Source: Nocardia lijiangensis NBRC 108240 (GTDB taxonomy: Bacteria; Actinomycetota; Actinomycetes; Mycobacteriales; Mycobacteriaceae). Taken from it: a stretch of DNA of 64,000 nucleotides. The position numbers were made by a program, and so were the translations under genes. Under the pieces are notes generated by a model. That model did no database searches. It worked only from the letters and a program-made list of their open reading frames with translations, and had not been told where the DNA came from. The DNA lies in the NCBI RefSeq assembly GCF_001613045.1, contig NZ_BDBP01000044.1, positions 1 to 64,000 of the forward strand, given 5' to 3'. Numbering within the stretch: the stretch's first letter is position 1; each line of letters begins with the position of its first letter. Positions 17,012 to 25,636 of the stretch are shown here, piece by piece.

Positions 17012-18628
17012 ATGGTGAAACCGCAGGTTACGGCCGGTTCCTCGTTGGAGTTGGATATCTATGCGCGGGTGTCGCGGGTGGGTGATGAGCGGCAGCGGTC
17101 CACCGGTGGGCAGGTCGATGACTGCACGGTGCGGGTCCAGGACCTGGGCGCGACCGTCGGGGAGGTGCATGTCGATGATGGGCGATCGGCATGGAACCCG
17201 AATGTGAAGCGGCCCTCGTGGGATCGGCTGATGGCGCGCCTCGAGTCCGGGGAGACGGGCGGGGTGGTGGTGTTCGACATGGCCCGGTTCTCCCGTCGCC
17301 CGATCGAGGGCGAGCGGTTGATCCTGGCCGCCGAACGTGGTCTGGTCGTGCTGGACAGCGAGGGCGAATACGACCTGGAAACAGCGAACGGCCGCAAGAC
17401 TTTCCGTGACCAGCTCAACGCGGCGGCCTACGAATCGGACCGCCTGTCCTCGCGAGTGAAACGCGGCAAACGGGTGAAAGTGGCACGCGGGGAGTCGAAT
17501 CATTCGCACCGCCCGTTCGGGTACGAGAAGGACGGGATCACGGTGCGCGAGTCCGAAGCGGCGATCGTGCGGGAGATGGTGGCCCGGGTGCTGGACAAGC
17601 ACGCGGCGAACAAGGCCGAAACCGAAGCGGCGGACGAGGACACGAAAGCGGACGCAAAAGCAGACGCGGTCGGCTACAAGACGATCGCGGCGGATTTGAA
17701 CCGGCGCGGGATCACGACCCGCACCGGGAGCGCGTGGAGCGGGGAGAAGGTCAAACGGGTGGTATTCAACCCGCGTTATGCCGGGTTCGTGACCCATCAC
17801 GGGCAGATCGTCACTGCGATGACGAGCGCGAATCCGCTGATCACACCGCAGCAGTGGGAGCGGTTGTGCCTGCTGCGGGACACGACCCGGGTAGGTCGGC
17901 CCGCGACAGCGGACTACGCGTGCTCGGGGCTGGTGCATTGCGGGTTGTGCGGGCGGGGTTTGACCGGCCGCCCCCAGTACGGCCGCAACTACCCCGATGG
18001 CGAAGTGCGCCGCCGGTACTGGTGCCAGAAACGGCAGACCGGAGGCGGCTGCAACCGCGTCTCGGTCGACGTGCGGACCCTCGACAAGGAGGTGGGCGCG
18101 CTGGTGGTGGCGATCTTGTCCGATCCCCGCCACACCGACGCTCTGGTCGCCGCCGCGAATGATCTGGCCCGGCGGCGTCGCCCGATCGCGGACGCGCTCG
18201 CCGAGGCGCAGGAGACCGCGACCGCGATGTCGGCGCGGTTGGGCAAGGGCGAGATCAGCCTGGACCGCTACGACACGGTGATGGCCGGGGTCGATGCCCG
18301 CATCTCCAAACTCGAGGCCGAACTCGATGCCCTCGACGCCGAATACGACGTCGATGACTCCCCGACCGCGCGGACCGAATCCGCGCAGGCATGGAAAACC
18401 CACTGGGAGGACGCGGGCACGGCCGACAAACGCGCCATGATCAAACGTGCGCTGCGCGGTAAGCGCCTCGAGGTCGGCCCGGCCACCCCGGCGGGACCGG
18501 TCTTCGATGCGTCCCGGATCCGGATTGTGGACAAGAACCCCGCCCGCCCCGGGGTACAGGACGGCCCCGGGGCGGGCGTCGCGGGCGACGCTGGCACCGG
18601 GGCCGGGGACGGGGTTTCTGCGGCTTGA
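17012..18628 (+). CDS. Large serine recombinase/integrase (538 aa)
   Basis: The N-terminal catalytic domain contains YARVS with the nucleophile Ser21. It is followed by FDMARFSRRP and by LSSRVKRGKR at the long E-helix. A 'recombinase' domain follows (YKTIAADLNRRGI, then VVFNPRYAGFV), and a zinc ribbon is marked by CSGLVHCGLCGRGL and YWCQ...GGGC. A charged coiled region closes the protein. It should catalyse integration and excision at the GCCGGGG core 46 bases upstream. The ATG at 17012 has GGGAG eight bases before it; TTG 16997 is an in-frame alternative. The last residues, rich in Gly, Ala and Pro, look dispensable. Confidence 0.95.
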   Translation: MVKPQVTAGSSLELDIYARVSRVGDERQRSTGGQVDDCTVRVQDLGATVGEVHVDDGRSAWNPNVKRPSWDRLMARLESGETGGVVVFDMARFSRRPIEGERLILAAERGLVVLDSEGEYDLETANGRKTFRDQLNAAAYESDRLSSRVKRGKRVKVARGESNHSHRPFGYEKDGITVRESEAAIVREMVARVLDKHAANKAETEAADEDTKADAKADAVGYKTIAADLNRRGITTRTGSAWSGEKVKRVVFNPRYAGFVTHHGQIVTAMTSANPLITPQQWERLCLLRDTTRVGRPATADYACSGLVHCGLCGRGLTGRPQYGRNYPDGEVRRRYWCQKRQTGGGCNRVSVDVRTLDKEVGALVVAILSDPRHTDALVAAANDLARRRRPIADALAEAQETATAMSARLGKGEISLDRYDTVMAGVDARISKLEAELDALDAEYDVDDSPTARTESAQAWKTHWEDAGTADKRAMIKRALRGKRLEVGPATPAGPVFDASRIRIVDKNPARPGVQDGPGAGVAGDAGTGAGDGVSAA

Positions 18629-18637
18629 CGGGGGCCG

Positions 18638-18871
18638 TCAGGCGGCGTTCGGGTACTGGCGCGGGTCGCTACTGGTGTTGGTGGCGGCCCGTTTCCGTGC
18701 CCGGACGCGGTCGAGGATGGCGGCGATGCCGTCGAGCTGGGCACGGTCGAGGGGTTCCCAGTCGGCGACGACCTCGCGCCAGTAGTCGATCCGCTCCGGG
18801 TCCAGCGGCACCACCACGGGCCGGTCAGGGTCGGGCGAGGGCGGTTCGGGTTCGGCGGGGTTTCCGGTCAT
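18638..18871 (-). CDS. Small Pro/Asp-rich protein convergent with the recombinase (77 aa)
   Basis: The N-terminal third is Pro/Glu/Asp-rich and probably disordered. The remainder, IDYWREVVADWEPLDRAQLDGIAAILDRVRARKR, is an amphipathic helical segment. CAGGAG lies 10 bases before ATG 18871. The gene ends nine bases from the recombinase stop in opposite orientation. No family is recognised. Small genes in this place in actinobacterial islands are often uncharacterised accessory proteins, so an excision-factor role is possible but not shown. Confidence 0.6.
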   Translation of the reverse strand: MTGNPAEPEPPSPDPDRPVVVPLDPERIDYWREVVADWEPLDRAQLDGIAAILDRVRARKRAATNTSSDPRQYPNAA

Positions 18872-19226
18872 GGCGGGTGGCTCCTGACGGTCGGGAGACG
18901 ACGGGGTGTATTCATCTACTTCCGCCGAAATCGCCATTTCGGGACACCGGCCCCGTAGGTAGTTCGTCACACCGGGCCGAGCGCGCCCCGGCGAGGCACA
19001 GTCGGGCAGCACGCCGCTGTCGGCAACGAGCGCGAGCACGGCAGCGGCGGGCTGCGTCAGCGGTATGGGACGCGGCCCAACGCGCGAGCACGCCCCCAGA
19101 CCAGCGCGACAGCAAGCAGCGAGACGAGAACGCCGAGCACGGACTACAGGCGGCAGGAGGCCGAGGCGAGCCGCTCCCGATCAGGGGGAATGCGAGACAC
19201 CGCGCGGAGAGGTGGGCGTGCACGGA

Positions 19227-19279
19227 TGTCTATACAGCAGATGTGTATAGACAATCCTGGGTGATATCCGCGCGGATAT
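19227..19279. repeat. Hairpin copy A with adjacent 16-base palindrome
   Basis: TGTCTATACA (19227-19236) pairs perfectly with TGTATAGACA (19244-19253). Eleven bases later ATATCCGCGCGGATAT (19264-19279) is a perfect palindrome. The flanks CACGGA and ATCCTGG are shared with copy B. Confidence 0.85.
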
Positions 19280-19553
19280 ACCGCCGGTGACCAGCGGATA
19301 CACCGGATGCGGGTGGGTCGTTTTGACTCCCTCACCGAATAGGGCACGCAACCTCACCACCGAAGGTGCCACGGAAAAAATCTCATCGCCTCACCCACCC
19401 ATTCGCCCACTCGCGGCGACCAAGCGGTCCGCTGCCCCACCGAACAGCATCCGCCACGGTGGCACGGGGCACCGCCAGGCGAGACGGGGTAGCGAGCACC
19501 GAGCACGCGATCAGCGAGAACTCCGGCAGACACCAGCGAGCGCCGAGCACGGA

Positions 19554-19580
19554 TGTCTATTCACTATGTATGAATAGACA
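19554..19580. repeat. Hairpin copy B, covarying with copy A
   Basis: TGTCTATTCA pairs perfectly with TGAATAGACA around CTATGTA. Relative to copy A the changed stem base is matched by its partner change, so the pairing itself has been conserved. Confidence 0.85.
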
Positions 19581-19656
19581 ATCCTGGATGACACCCACAC
19601 GCGGATACACCGTGCGAGCTGCGGATATCCCGGGATAGAGTGGGGCCTTTTGATGA

Positions 19657-19704
19657 CCCCCCGTATAGCCCCACGTACTTCCCCACGTATAACCCCACGG
19701 ATTG
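19657..19704. repeat. Four 12-base tandem iterons
   Basis: The units are CCCCCCGTATAG, CCCCACGTACTT, CCCCACGTATAA and CCCCACGGATTG, directly adjacent. They lie about 65 bases beyond the 3' end of the kinase gene. Confidence 0.8.
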
Positions 19705-19768
19705 ACCACGGCCCGAAACCAACACCCCACCCTCGCAGCAACAAGACCGCTAACACAGTTGCGCTGGT

Positions 19769-20683
19769 CTAAAGTCTGCCCGGAATGTAATGGCTCCACG
19801 ACGATTGCCGGTTGCCTGCACGGAGGTCATCGATTCGTTGCCGCAACCGGTGGGCGTGCTCAACCGAAGTTGTCGCCCGTCGGAGTGGGCCAGTTACCTG
19901 AACAAGGTCACGCATGTCCAGCAGCACCTGGTACCCAGACCACTGCGATAAGTCGTAGCCGTACTCCTCGATGAAGTTCCGAACCCAAGTCTCATCACGT
20001 CCGTACCGCACCGCGGCATGCCATGTCGGAATCAAGTCCACTTCTCGTGGGCCGATGCTGACCCAGTCCCAATCTCCGAGGATCGGCCGAGGTGGATTGA
20101 TTCTATTGTCCCACAGAAGATTTCCTGCCCAGGCGTCACCATGGATCAGTCCGACGCCTAATGGCCAATCTAGTTCGGTCAGTTGCGTGCGAACCTGGTC
20201 AATTCGACTCAGTAACCACGCACGCTCGTCCTCGCTGATGACGCTCACCGTGCTGTCCACGAGAAGCGCTCCGTGCAACGATTCCAACGGCGTCCACTGT
20301 TGAAGTTCGATTGTCGGCGTGGGCAAGTCATGCAGCGATCGGAGAAGACGGCCAAGCTCCCTCGAGGTCAGCTCCGGGGTGTCGGCCACTTGTCGGTAGT
20401 ACTGCCAGAATCCAACCGTGTACCCGTTGACTCGCACCGGTTCGACGCCGGAGAGCGGAGCCGTCGCGCCGAATTGGTGCTGCGCGGTCAACCATTCGGC
20501 AACTGCGTAGATCCGTCTCGGCCTGTCGACGTCCGCCTCGTTGGCGCCGACCCGTGCAACAACTCCGTGACGTGGCAGGACATAGACAGCGTTGCTCGAA
20601 TGGTGGATCAGCTCCGCCCCGGCGGGATCGAGCCCGCAGACTTGGCACGCGGCGGAGAGCGCCGCGTACACCTCCAACGACAT
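19769..20683 (-). CDS. APH-fold phosphotransferase (304 aa)
   Basis: The kinase core is clear: HGDAWAGNLLWD at residues 181-192 is the catalytic loop (D183, N188), and LGDWDWVSIGP at 202-212 is the metal-binding motif (D204). Residues about 20-60 form the nucleotide-binding lobe (NAVYVLPRHGVVARVG). The family includes aminoglycoside, macrolide, choline and homoserine kinases; nothing here shows the substrate, so a resistance role should not be assumed. The ATG at 20683 lies seven bases after the stop of the XRE regulator gene on the same strand, so the two form an operon. Confidence 0.9.
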   Translation of the reverse strand: MSLEVYAALSAACQVCGLDPAGAELIHHSSNAVYVLPRHGVVARVGANEADVDRPRRIYAVAEWLTAQHQFGATAPLSGVEPVRVNGYTVGFWQYYRQVADTPELTSRELGRLLRSLHDLPTPTIELQQWTPLESLHGALLVDSTVSVISEDERAWLLSRIDQVRTQLTELDWPLGVGLIHGDAWAGNLLWDNRINPPRPILGDWDWVSIGPREVDLIPTWHAAVRYGRDETWVRNFIEEYGYDLSQWSGYQVLLDMRDLVQVTGPLRRATTSVEHAHRLRQRIDDLRAGNRQSSWSHYIPGRL

Positions 20684-20690
20684 GCCAGCC

Positions 20691-22016
20691 CTACCCGACT
20701 AGTGCGACTGTGGATCGAAACTCGTCTTCGACCTGCTGAACGATAGCCAGATCAGCGTACGGTGCCAGACGACGACGGACAATGTTGATCAACTCGATAC
20801 CGCGAGCGCTGGTCAGGCCGCGAGCAACACGCATTGTGTCCAGGAGCACCCGGCACGCTTGCTCGACCTCCACACTTTGGCCTGTTGCGGCCTCGTCGGA
20901 ATCGGGTAGATACGACGCCGCCAGCGTCGCCGCTGCCAACACTTGCCGACGCTCCATCCCCGCAGAATCCGCCAGAACCACAGGCGCGCGTCGCTGTACA
21001 TCCACAGCACGTCGCCCATCGTGCGCCACATACATGAACTCGGCCGACAACTGCCGGTCAGTGAAGAACCGAATCCAATCCGGCTCGTCATCCGGACGTG
21101 CACGGTTCAACCGCCGCTCTGCCTCCAGCATCGCTTGTGCGCCAGCGGTCATATCGCCATTCAGCGCATGCGCACGCGCTAACACTGCATTGCACCGCGC
21201 GGTACTGCTCGGTGAACCCGATTGCTCTGCCGCGCGTACAGCCGCCGCGCCGAACCACAGCGCCTCCTTCTTACGGCTAAGGTAGTGCGCCTGCATCGAC
21301 ATGTCCGTGAGGATATGCGCCCCCAGCGCGGCATTGCCGCCTGCCTTCGCAAGCCGCAGAGCCTGCCGAAAATACTTCTGTCCCAACCCCTGTCGAGCTG
21401 AATCGAAACACATAAAGCCGCTCAGGTCGCACAGCCGCGCCGCGACTGCATACAGCTCGGGCGCGGTACGGCTGTCGTAAGAGCCACGCAGCGCCGGTCC
21501 GACTACGTCATCGAGAAACCGCGTAAGAGTCGCGCGTGCGTAGCCCCCGCCGAGGTGGTGGTCCGCATTGGAGAACACGTCGCACATCGACCACATGACC
21601 TCGATATCGGCGTTGCCAACACGCCGATGGCTTTCGCCTGTGGCAAAGACCGGAACAGTCTCGTCCAACCATTCGCTTACAGGATCGAACGCGTCACAGC
21701 CGACCCATGGCGTGTTAGGCTCGTCCGCTACCAACGAAATAGTCGAATCGCTTTGTGGCGCTTGCGCATTCATGTCGACCCACATGCGTTCGAGGACACC
21801 GCCGGTCTCCAGCGCTTCGTCCATTCGCTGTGCGAAATCTCGTGTTGGACGCCGTTGAGCCTTCTCTATCTTGCAGATCAGCGAACCACTGTCGTGACTG
21901 ACAGCGCCGAGCCGGTTCAGCGACATCTTCCGTAACAGTCGCCAGTGCCGCAGTTCCGCGCCGAAGAACTGTTGCGCCGACTCCATAGCGGCCAGCTCGC
22001 GCGGTTGTTGGGCCAT
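20691..22016 (-). CDS. XRE-family regulator with helical repeat domain (441 aa)
   Basis: The helix-turn-helix is at residues about 13-70 (FFGAELRHWRLLRKMSLNRLGAV, then SLICKIEKAQRRPTRDFAQRMD). The remaining 350 residues are helical and TPR-like (QKYFRQALRLAKAGGNAALGAHIL and similar), as in many actinobacterial XRE sensors. The start is ATG 22016, after GAGGATGAAGCG. It forms an operon with the kinase gene and is divergent from the small-gene/methyltransferase operon. A strong dyad at 22071-22093 lies just upstream of the start, so autoregulation and control of the divergent operon are likely. An in-frame extension to 22127 would place that dyad inside the coding sequence and is less likely. 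Confidence 0.85.
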   Translation of the reverse strand: MAQQPRELAAMESAQQFFGAELRHWRLLRKMSLNRLGAVSHDSGSLICKIEKAQRRPTRDFAQRMDEALETGGVLERMWVDMNAQAPQSDSTISLVADEPNTPWVGCDAFDPVSEWLDETVPVFATGESHRRVGNADIEVMWSMCDVFSNADHHLGGGYARATLTRFLDDVVGPALRGSYDSRTAPELYAVAARLCDLSGFMCFDSARQGLGQKYFRQALRLAKAGGNAALGAHILTDMSMQAHYLSRKKEALWFGAAAVRAAEQSGSPSSTARCNAVLARAHALNGDMTAGAQAMLEAERRLNRARPDDEPDWIRFFTDRQLSAEFMYVAHDGRRAVDVQRRAPVVLADSAGMERRQVLAAATLAASYLPDSDEAATGQSVEVEQACRVLLDTMRVARGLTSARGIELINIVRRRLAPYADLAIVQQVEDEFRSTVALVG

Positions 22017-22070
22017 CGCTTCATCCTCTTTGACCTGGTCGTTTGGGACCGGCTTCGGTGCAGCCTCGGA

Positions 22071-22093
22071 TGCGGACAGATTTTCTGTCCGCA
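22071..22093. promoter_or_regulatory. Operator dyad between the divergent island operons
   Basis: TGCGGACAGA-TTT-TCTGTCCGCA has perfect 10-base arms. A TATATG box on the minus strand lies directly beside it, so a bound protein would cover the transcription start of the regulator/kinase operon. Confidence 0.75.
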
Positions 22094-22201
22094 TCAAACA
22101 TATACCGACCTCCGTGCGGCTGGTCACAGACTGAACCTGCGTCCGATGCGGGGCCGATGCCGACTCCTACCTACAACATTTCGCAGCACTGAGGGGGCAC
22201 G

Positions 22202-22363
22202 ATGTCGAACCCAGATCTACCGGACCGGACACCGTTCGTTGGTCCGCCTATCCCATGGCCGGTTGACCGCCGTGCCGATGTGATCGAGCGCTGCAGGAAC
22301 GCCCTACACGAGTGGACACCCACCGAGCCAACCTCCACGCAGCAACGCGACTCAAGGGATTGA
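22202..22363 (+). CDS. Small protein, first gene of the island cargo operon (53 aa)
   Basis: The frame MSNPDLPDRTPFVGPPIPWP runs through VDRRADVIERCRNALHEW and ends in a Thr/Ser/Gln-rich tail. It begins four bases after a GAGGGGG ribosome site and stops five bases before the next start, as expected in an operon. No family is recognised. Confidence 0.6.
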   Translation: MSNPDLPDRTPFVGPPIPWPVDRRADVIERCRNALHEWTPTEPTSTQQRDSRD

Positions 22364-22368
22364 ACTCA

Positions 22369-22854
22369 ATGGAGCACATACCGTTCGGGGACACCCCGTT
22401 GTCCCGCTGCCACTTCTACCGGCGGGTGTGCGATCTGCCCGCGAACATCGACCCACCTCAACTCGGCCGAATCGTAATGAAGGTCGAACATGTCGGGGCG
22501 TTGACTATGCCCGCACACCTTGGCCAATCCGTGAAAGTCCATATGCAGCAACAGGGTTCGAACCTCGGCCCGGTGGTATCTCATCCACGCCAGAACAGGT
22601 GGACATTCTTGGTACGGCCGGACGTCCCCGATGACGTCCGACTGTTCGCCGAGTTGTATCGCCTCGACGTCTCGGTAGTGCGAACCGGTGGCACCGTCGC
22701 TTTGCCGTCACCAGCCGACAAAGGCACGCAGTTCCGGCGCTGGATCGAACCGCCCCGCTGCACATTCCGGCCATCCGGACTTGCGGTGGTCGACGCGATA
22801 CGTGCTTGCTCAGGTCGGTACCGGCCCGCGCGGAGGCGGACGGCCCATGTGTGA
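22369..22854 (+). CDS. Conserved actinobacterial hypothetical protein (161 aa)
   Basis: The pattern CHFYRRVCDLPANIDP, IVMKVEHVGALTMPAHLGQSVK, GPVVSHPRQNRWTFLVRPD and ALPSPADKGTQFRRWIEPP is one I know from short Streptomyces and Nocardia proteins, sometimes labelled as fragments related to primase-polymerase or as regulators. No catalytic motif is visible. It may bind nucleic acid or nucleotides. The ATG at 22369 lies five bases after the previous stop. The last 15 residues are Arg-rich. Confidence 0.75.
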   Translation: MEHIPFGDTPLSRCHFYRRVCDLPANIDPPQLGRIVMKVEHVGALTMPAHLGQSVKVHMQQQGSNLGPVVSHPRQNRWTFLVRPDVPDDVRLFAELYRLDVSVVRTGGTVALPSPADKGTQFRRWIEPPRCTFRPSGLAVVDAIRACSGRYRPARRRTAHV

Positions 22855-22887
22855 GCGTAGGTGCGCGCCGCCGATACAGGAGCGGCC

Positions 22888-23220
22888 ATGAACACAAATA
22901 CTCTCGCTCCCAGAGCAATTGGTGTTCTATCGCTTGAAGTCAGTGGCCCGCACCTGTTGCGGGACGAACGAGTGATCGCCGAGTTGGCGCAGCGACGCGG
23001 CTACACCCTTACGGGACTGGTCACCATCGGTGACGACACGTTCATGCCGACAGTCCTCATTGTCGGGACTGCACGCGGCAAGGGAGCGACAGCGGTCATC
23101 GCGCCGAGCATGGCCCACTTCAACAGCCGCGTCCGGGCCATCGCTGTTGCGTGCGACCTGATCACGCCAACCAAGTTCGTGGCCTGCACCAGCACCGACC
23201 GATTACGGGAGACGTCATGA
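22888..23220 (+). CDS. Small soluble protein of unknown function (110 aa)
   Basis: The sequence alternates beta-like strands (IGVLSLEVSG, YTLTGLVTIG, TVLIVGTARG) with helices. The order suggests an alpha/beta fold, possibly a resolvase- or nucleotide-binding-like core, but no signature is complete. CAGGAG lies six bases before ATG 22888. Its stop overlaps the next start by four bases (ATGA), so translation is coupled. Confidence 0.7.
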   Translation: MNTNTLAPRAIGVLSLEVSGPHLLRDERVIAELAQRRGYTLTGLVTIGDDTFMPTVLIVGTARGKGATAVIAPSMAHFNSRVRAIAVACDLITPTKFVACTSTDRLRETS

Positions 23221-23435
23221 GTGAACAGGCTTCCCCGCTACCAGAGGACCCAGACGTTCATCTGAGCGTGCACCTGCATGGTGCGCGGTTCGACTTCGCC
23301 GCATGCCTCACCGCCGCGCTCCTGTTCATCCAGGACTTTCGCGCTCACCACTACCCAGATGCGGTGCAGGTCATCCCTGGTGACACCGCTGAACTAACTA
23401 GGTTGCCCAATGAACGCCTCTATCTCGAGCCGTAG
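23217..23435 (+). CDS. Small protein coupled to its upstream neighbour (72 aa)
   Basis: A Pro/Asp-rich start is followed by VHLSVHLHGARFDFAACLTAALLFIQDF and an acidic tail ending in LYLEP. The ATGA overlap at 23217 shows translational coupling. No family is recognised. Its size and place just before a methyltransferase would suit a small partner or a precursor peptide, but it lacks a recognisable leader or core, so this is speculation. Confidence 0.65.
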   Translation: MSEQASPLPEDPDVHLSVHLHGARFDFAACLTAALLFIQDFRAHHYPDAVQVIPGDTAELTRLPNERLYLEP

Positions 23436-23487
23436 CCGCCCTCACCTCGACCGACCACACTCCCAGACCAAAGGCCAGCGGTGCGCA

Positions 23488-24867
23488 ATGATCGGTACAT
23501 CGAATTCCTTTGCTCATCAACAGAAATCCGAGGCAACCTACCTCGACGTGGCCGCCAACGACCACGGTCAGGAGAAGGGGCTACTCGTTCAACGTGCCCT
23601 TGCTCGGGTTGCCGATGCCGACCCGCACGTCATCGAGATCGGCCCCGGTGGCGGCGCGGCCGTCACGTTCCTGGCATCCCAACTGGAGGCCGAGCCCCGC
23701 GATGTTCGTCTCACCCTCATCGAGGCACCGGGCATAACGTCGCACACTCTCACCCAGGCCATTGACCGTTTCAATACTGTCGGTACGTGCGCACTGGTAC
23801 GCGGGTGGGCGCAAGACATCGCGACGTTGGTCTATGAGCCCGTCGATGTCATCAGCGCGTCAGCGCTGCTACACGAGGTCTACTCGTACGGCGGTGCCTA
23901 CAGCGGCGTGCACACGATGATCCGGACCTTCCCGAGTGTGCTGAAACCCTATGGGTTCTTCGTCTACCGCGACGTGTACGCCGTCGACGCGCCATCGCTG
24001 CACGAGCCCGCAGTCCAGTCCTACAGTGCCCCATCATGGTTGCAGTTTCTGCGCCTGTTCCTGCCGCACTACCTCCACCACGGCACCCACCCCTACCACC
24101 ATCACGACGACGAGGTCATCGTCCGCCAGAACTCGCGCATCGTCGCCGCCTCGGAACTCGACCCCCGCGTCTGCGCCGTCATCCACGGCCCGATCGGGCT
24201 GTTCCGTGAAGCGCAACGCCACTACATCACCCTGCGCGACCACGTATGGCGTTCGGGAATCCTGGGGTTCACGCCCATACTCGACGGCCAACTCTCGGGG
24301 GACTGGATAGACTTCCGCACCGGCCACAAGCGCGTGCACTTCGCATTCACCGACAGCGCGTGGATGTCGACCAACGACCGCGCCAACATCCAGGCGGTCA
24401 GCGAATCCTACGGTGACCATCACGTGATCGACGGTGACATCTTCGACGCCGTCACCGATGTCGCGCTGAACCTGTTCCTCGCAGCCGTCGAACGCGGCAA
24501 CAACGACTGCGGACAGATCTGGAGTAGCTGGCTCGAGCGCGAAGGCCGCGAAACCTACGCCTACCTCACCGCCGACGAGCTACTGACGGCATTCGCCGTC
24601 CACTCCGCCGAGACCGACACGGGCATGCCGTCCGTTCTCATGCCGGTACAACCCGCCGATGTCTTCGTCCGAGAACGGCATTACTACAACCGGTTCCTCG
24701 GCAAGAACCTCGCCAACCCACTCAGCGACGCCAAACAGATGGTGTTGTTCCAGAACATCCCCGTCACCGACTCCGAGGCCCTACAGCAGGCACTCGGAAC
24801 GATCCGCCAACATTGCTCCAAACCCAGCCTTGCCCGCGTTCACACCGCCATCCACACGAGAGGATGA
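23488..24867 (+). CDS. Class I SAM-dependent methyltransferase with long C-terminal domain (459 aa)
   Basis: Residues 48-59, VIEIGPGGGAAV, are SAM motif I, with LTLIEAPG after it and VDVISASALLHEV as the post-motif region. The methyltransferase fold fills about the first 230 residues. It contains a His-rich loop at about 210-225 (HYLHHGTHPYHHHDDE). The second half, about 230 residues with WIDFRTGHKRVHFAF and VRERHYYNRFLGKN, is unfamiliar and should define the substrate. In-frame ATG 23410 overlaps the upstream gene; ATG 23488 is preferred. It is followed with ATGA coupling by a CYTH-domain gene, so the two enzymes probably work in one pathway. Confidence 0.85.
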   Translation: MIGTSNSFAHQQKSEATYLDVAANDHGQEKGLLVQRALARVADADPHVIEIGPGGGAAVTFLASQLEAEPRDVRLTLIEAPGITSHTLTQAIDRFNTVGTCALVRGWAQDIATLVYEPVDVISASALLHEVYSYGGAYSGVHTMIRTFPSVLKPYGFFVYRDVYAVDAPSLHEPAVQSYSAPSWLQFLRLFLPHYLHHGTHPYHHHDDEVIVRQNSRIVAASELDPRVCAVIHGPIGLFREAQRHYITLRDHVWRSGILGFTPILDGQLSGDWIDFRTGHKRVHFAFTDSAWMSTNDRANIQAVSESYGDHHVIDGDIFDAVTDVALNLFLAAVERGNNDCGQIWSSWLEREGRETYAYLTADELLTAFAVHSAETDTGMPSVLMPVQPADVFVRERHYYNRFLGKNLANPLSDAKQMVLFQNIPVTDSEALQQALGTIRQHCSKPSLARVHTAIHTRG

Positions 24868-24875
24868 TTCAACCC

Positions 24876-25442
24876 ATGCACTTGATCGAGGTCGAGCGTA
24901 AACGCGAACTCCCCGACCCCAGTTCCCTCCGCCAGCGGCTCACCGAACTCGGATACCGCGAGGCCGGACACCTCACCGAGGTCGACACCTACTACAGCCG
25001 CCCCGATGTCGACTACATGAAAACTGTTGAGTGCCTCCGCATTCGGCAGCGAGATGGGTTCGCCGAAATCACGTACAAGCCACCGTCGAATGCCAGCACC
25101 CACAGCGACGCCGACGTGATCGCCAAACGCGAAACCAACGTGGCTCTCAGTAGTCCCGACCAAGCCTCATCGGCTAACCAACTGCTCGCCGCAATCGGCA
25201 TGGTCGAACTCGTTCGCGTCGAGAAGGCTCGCACCATCTACGAGCATCCCGAACACGACGACGTCATCGTCGCTATCGACGCCGTCGCCCATGCCGGAAC
25301 CTTCGTCGAAACCGAGGTCACCGCCGCAGACACCGACACCGCAACCATCCATCTCGAAGAGGTCGAAACCGAACTCGGCATAGCCGCTTACCCGGTCGTC
25401 GGCCTGCCCTACCGCGATCTCGTCATGGCCGCAGCCCACTAG
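24876..25442 (+). CDS. CYTH-domain protein, class IV adenylate cyclase/thiamine triphosphatase-like (188 aa)
   Basis: The EVERK motif at residues 5-9 is the ExExK signature of the triphosphate tunnel fold. It is followed by CLRIRQRDG, ITYKPP and KRETNV, which supply the basic residues lining the tunnel, and by FVETEV near the end with metal-binding acids. Members bind Mg2+ and cleave or cyclise triphosphates (ATP to cAMP, thiamine triphosphate, polyphosphate); the substrate here is unknown. ATG 24876 gives the standard MHLIEVERK start. ATG 24864 overlaps the methyltransferase stop. It closes the island cargo operon. Confidence 0.88.
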   Translation: MHLIEVERKRELPDPSSLRQRLTELGYREAGHLTEVDTYYSRPDVDYMKTVECLRIRQRDGFAEITYKPPSNASTHSDADVIAKRETNVALSSPDQASSANQLLAAIGMVELVRVEKARTIYEHPEHDDVIVAIDAVAHAGTFVETEVTAADTDTATIHLEEVETELGIAAYPVVGLPYRDLVMAAAH

Positions 25443-25502
25443 GGTCAACGGCCGCGGGGATGGGTCGCACCCTGAAACGAGCCACTCCAGGGTCCGTGCG
25501 AG

Positions 25503-25547
25503 GCCGCACGAAAATGTCAGTGGCCGGGCCGCACGCAAATGTCAGCG
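25503..25547. repeat. Left-end paired boxes of a nested transposon
   Basis: GCCGCACGAAAATGTCAGTG (25503-25522) and GCCGCACGCAAATGTCAGCG (25528-25547) are near-identical direct repeats. They are the reverse complement of the boxes at 27666-27742, as expected of transposase-binding sites at inverted transposon ends. Confidence 0.75.
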
Positions 25548-25636
25548 AATCCGGCCCGCCCCGGGACTGTGCGTGATCGAATACGGCCTCGTGCTCGCAT
25601 CTGGTTGCGGGCCAACCGATCTGGGAGGCCGGGCCA

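Larger units (their letters stand above)
18872..19768. other. Non-coding, repeat-rich segment; candidate origin or control region
   Basis: No gene is supported over about 900 bases. The segment has two related blocks of about 110 bases, starting near 19220 and 19547. Each holds a hairpin, then GCGGATA-containing motifs, then TTTTGA. Four 12-base tandem units follow at 19657-19704. This density is typical of replication or partition origins and of complex promoters. No replication initiator gene has been recognised in the island. Confidence 0.55.

Noticed and set aside
19657..19704. Short tandem units as a CRISPR array
   Set aside because: The units are 12 bases with no spacers and no cas genes are nearby; iterons are the better reading.
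19769..20683. The APH-fold kinase as an aminoglycoside resistance gene
   Set aside because: The fold is shared by kinases of many substrates. The operon with a sensor-type regulator gives no sign of an antibiotic target.
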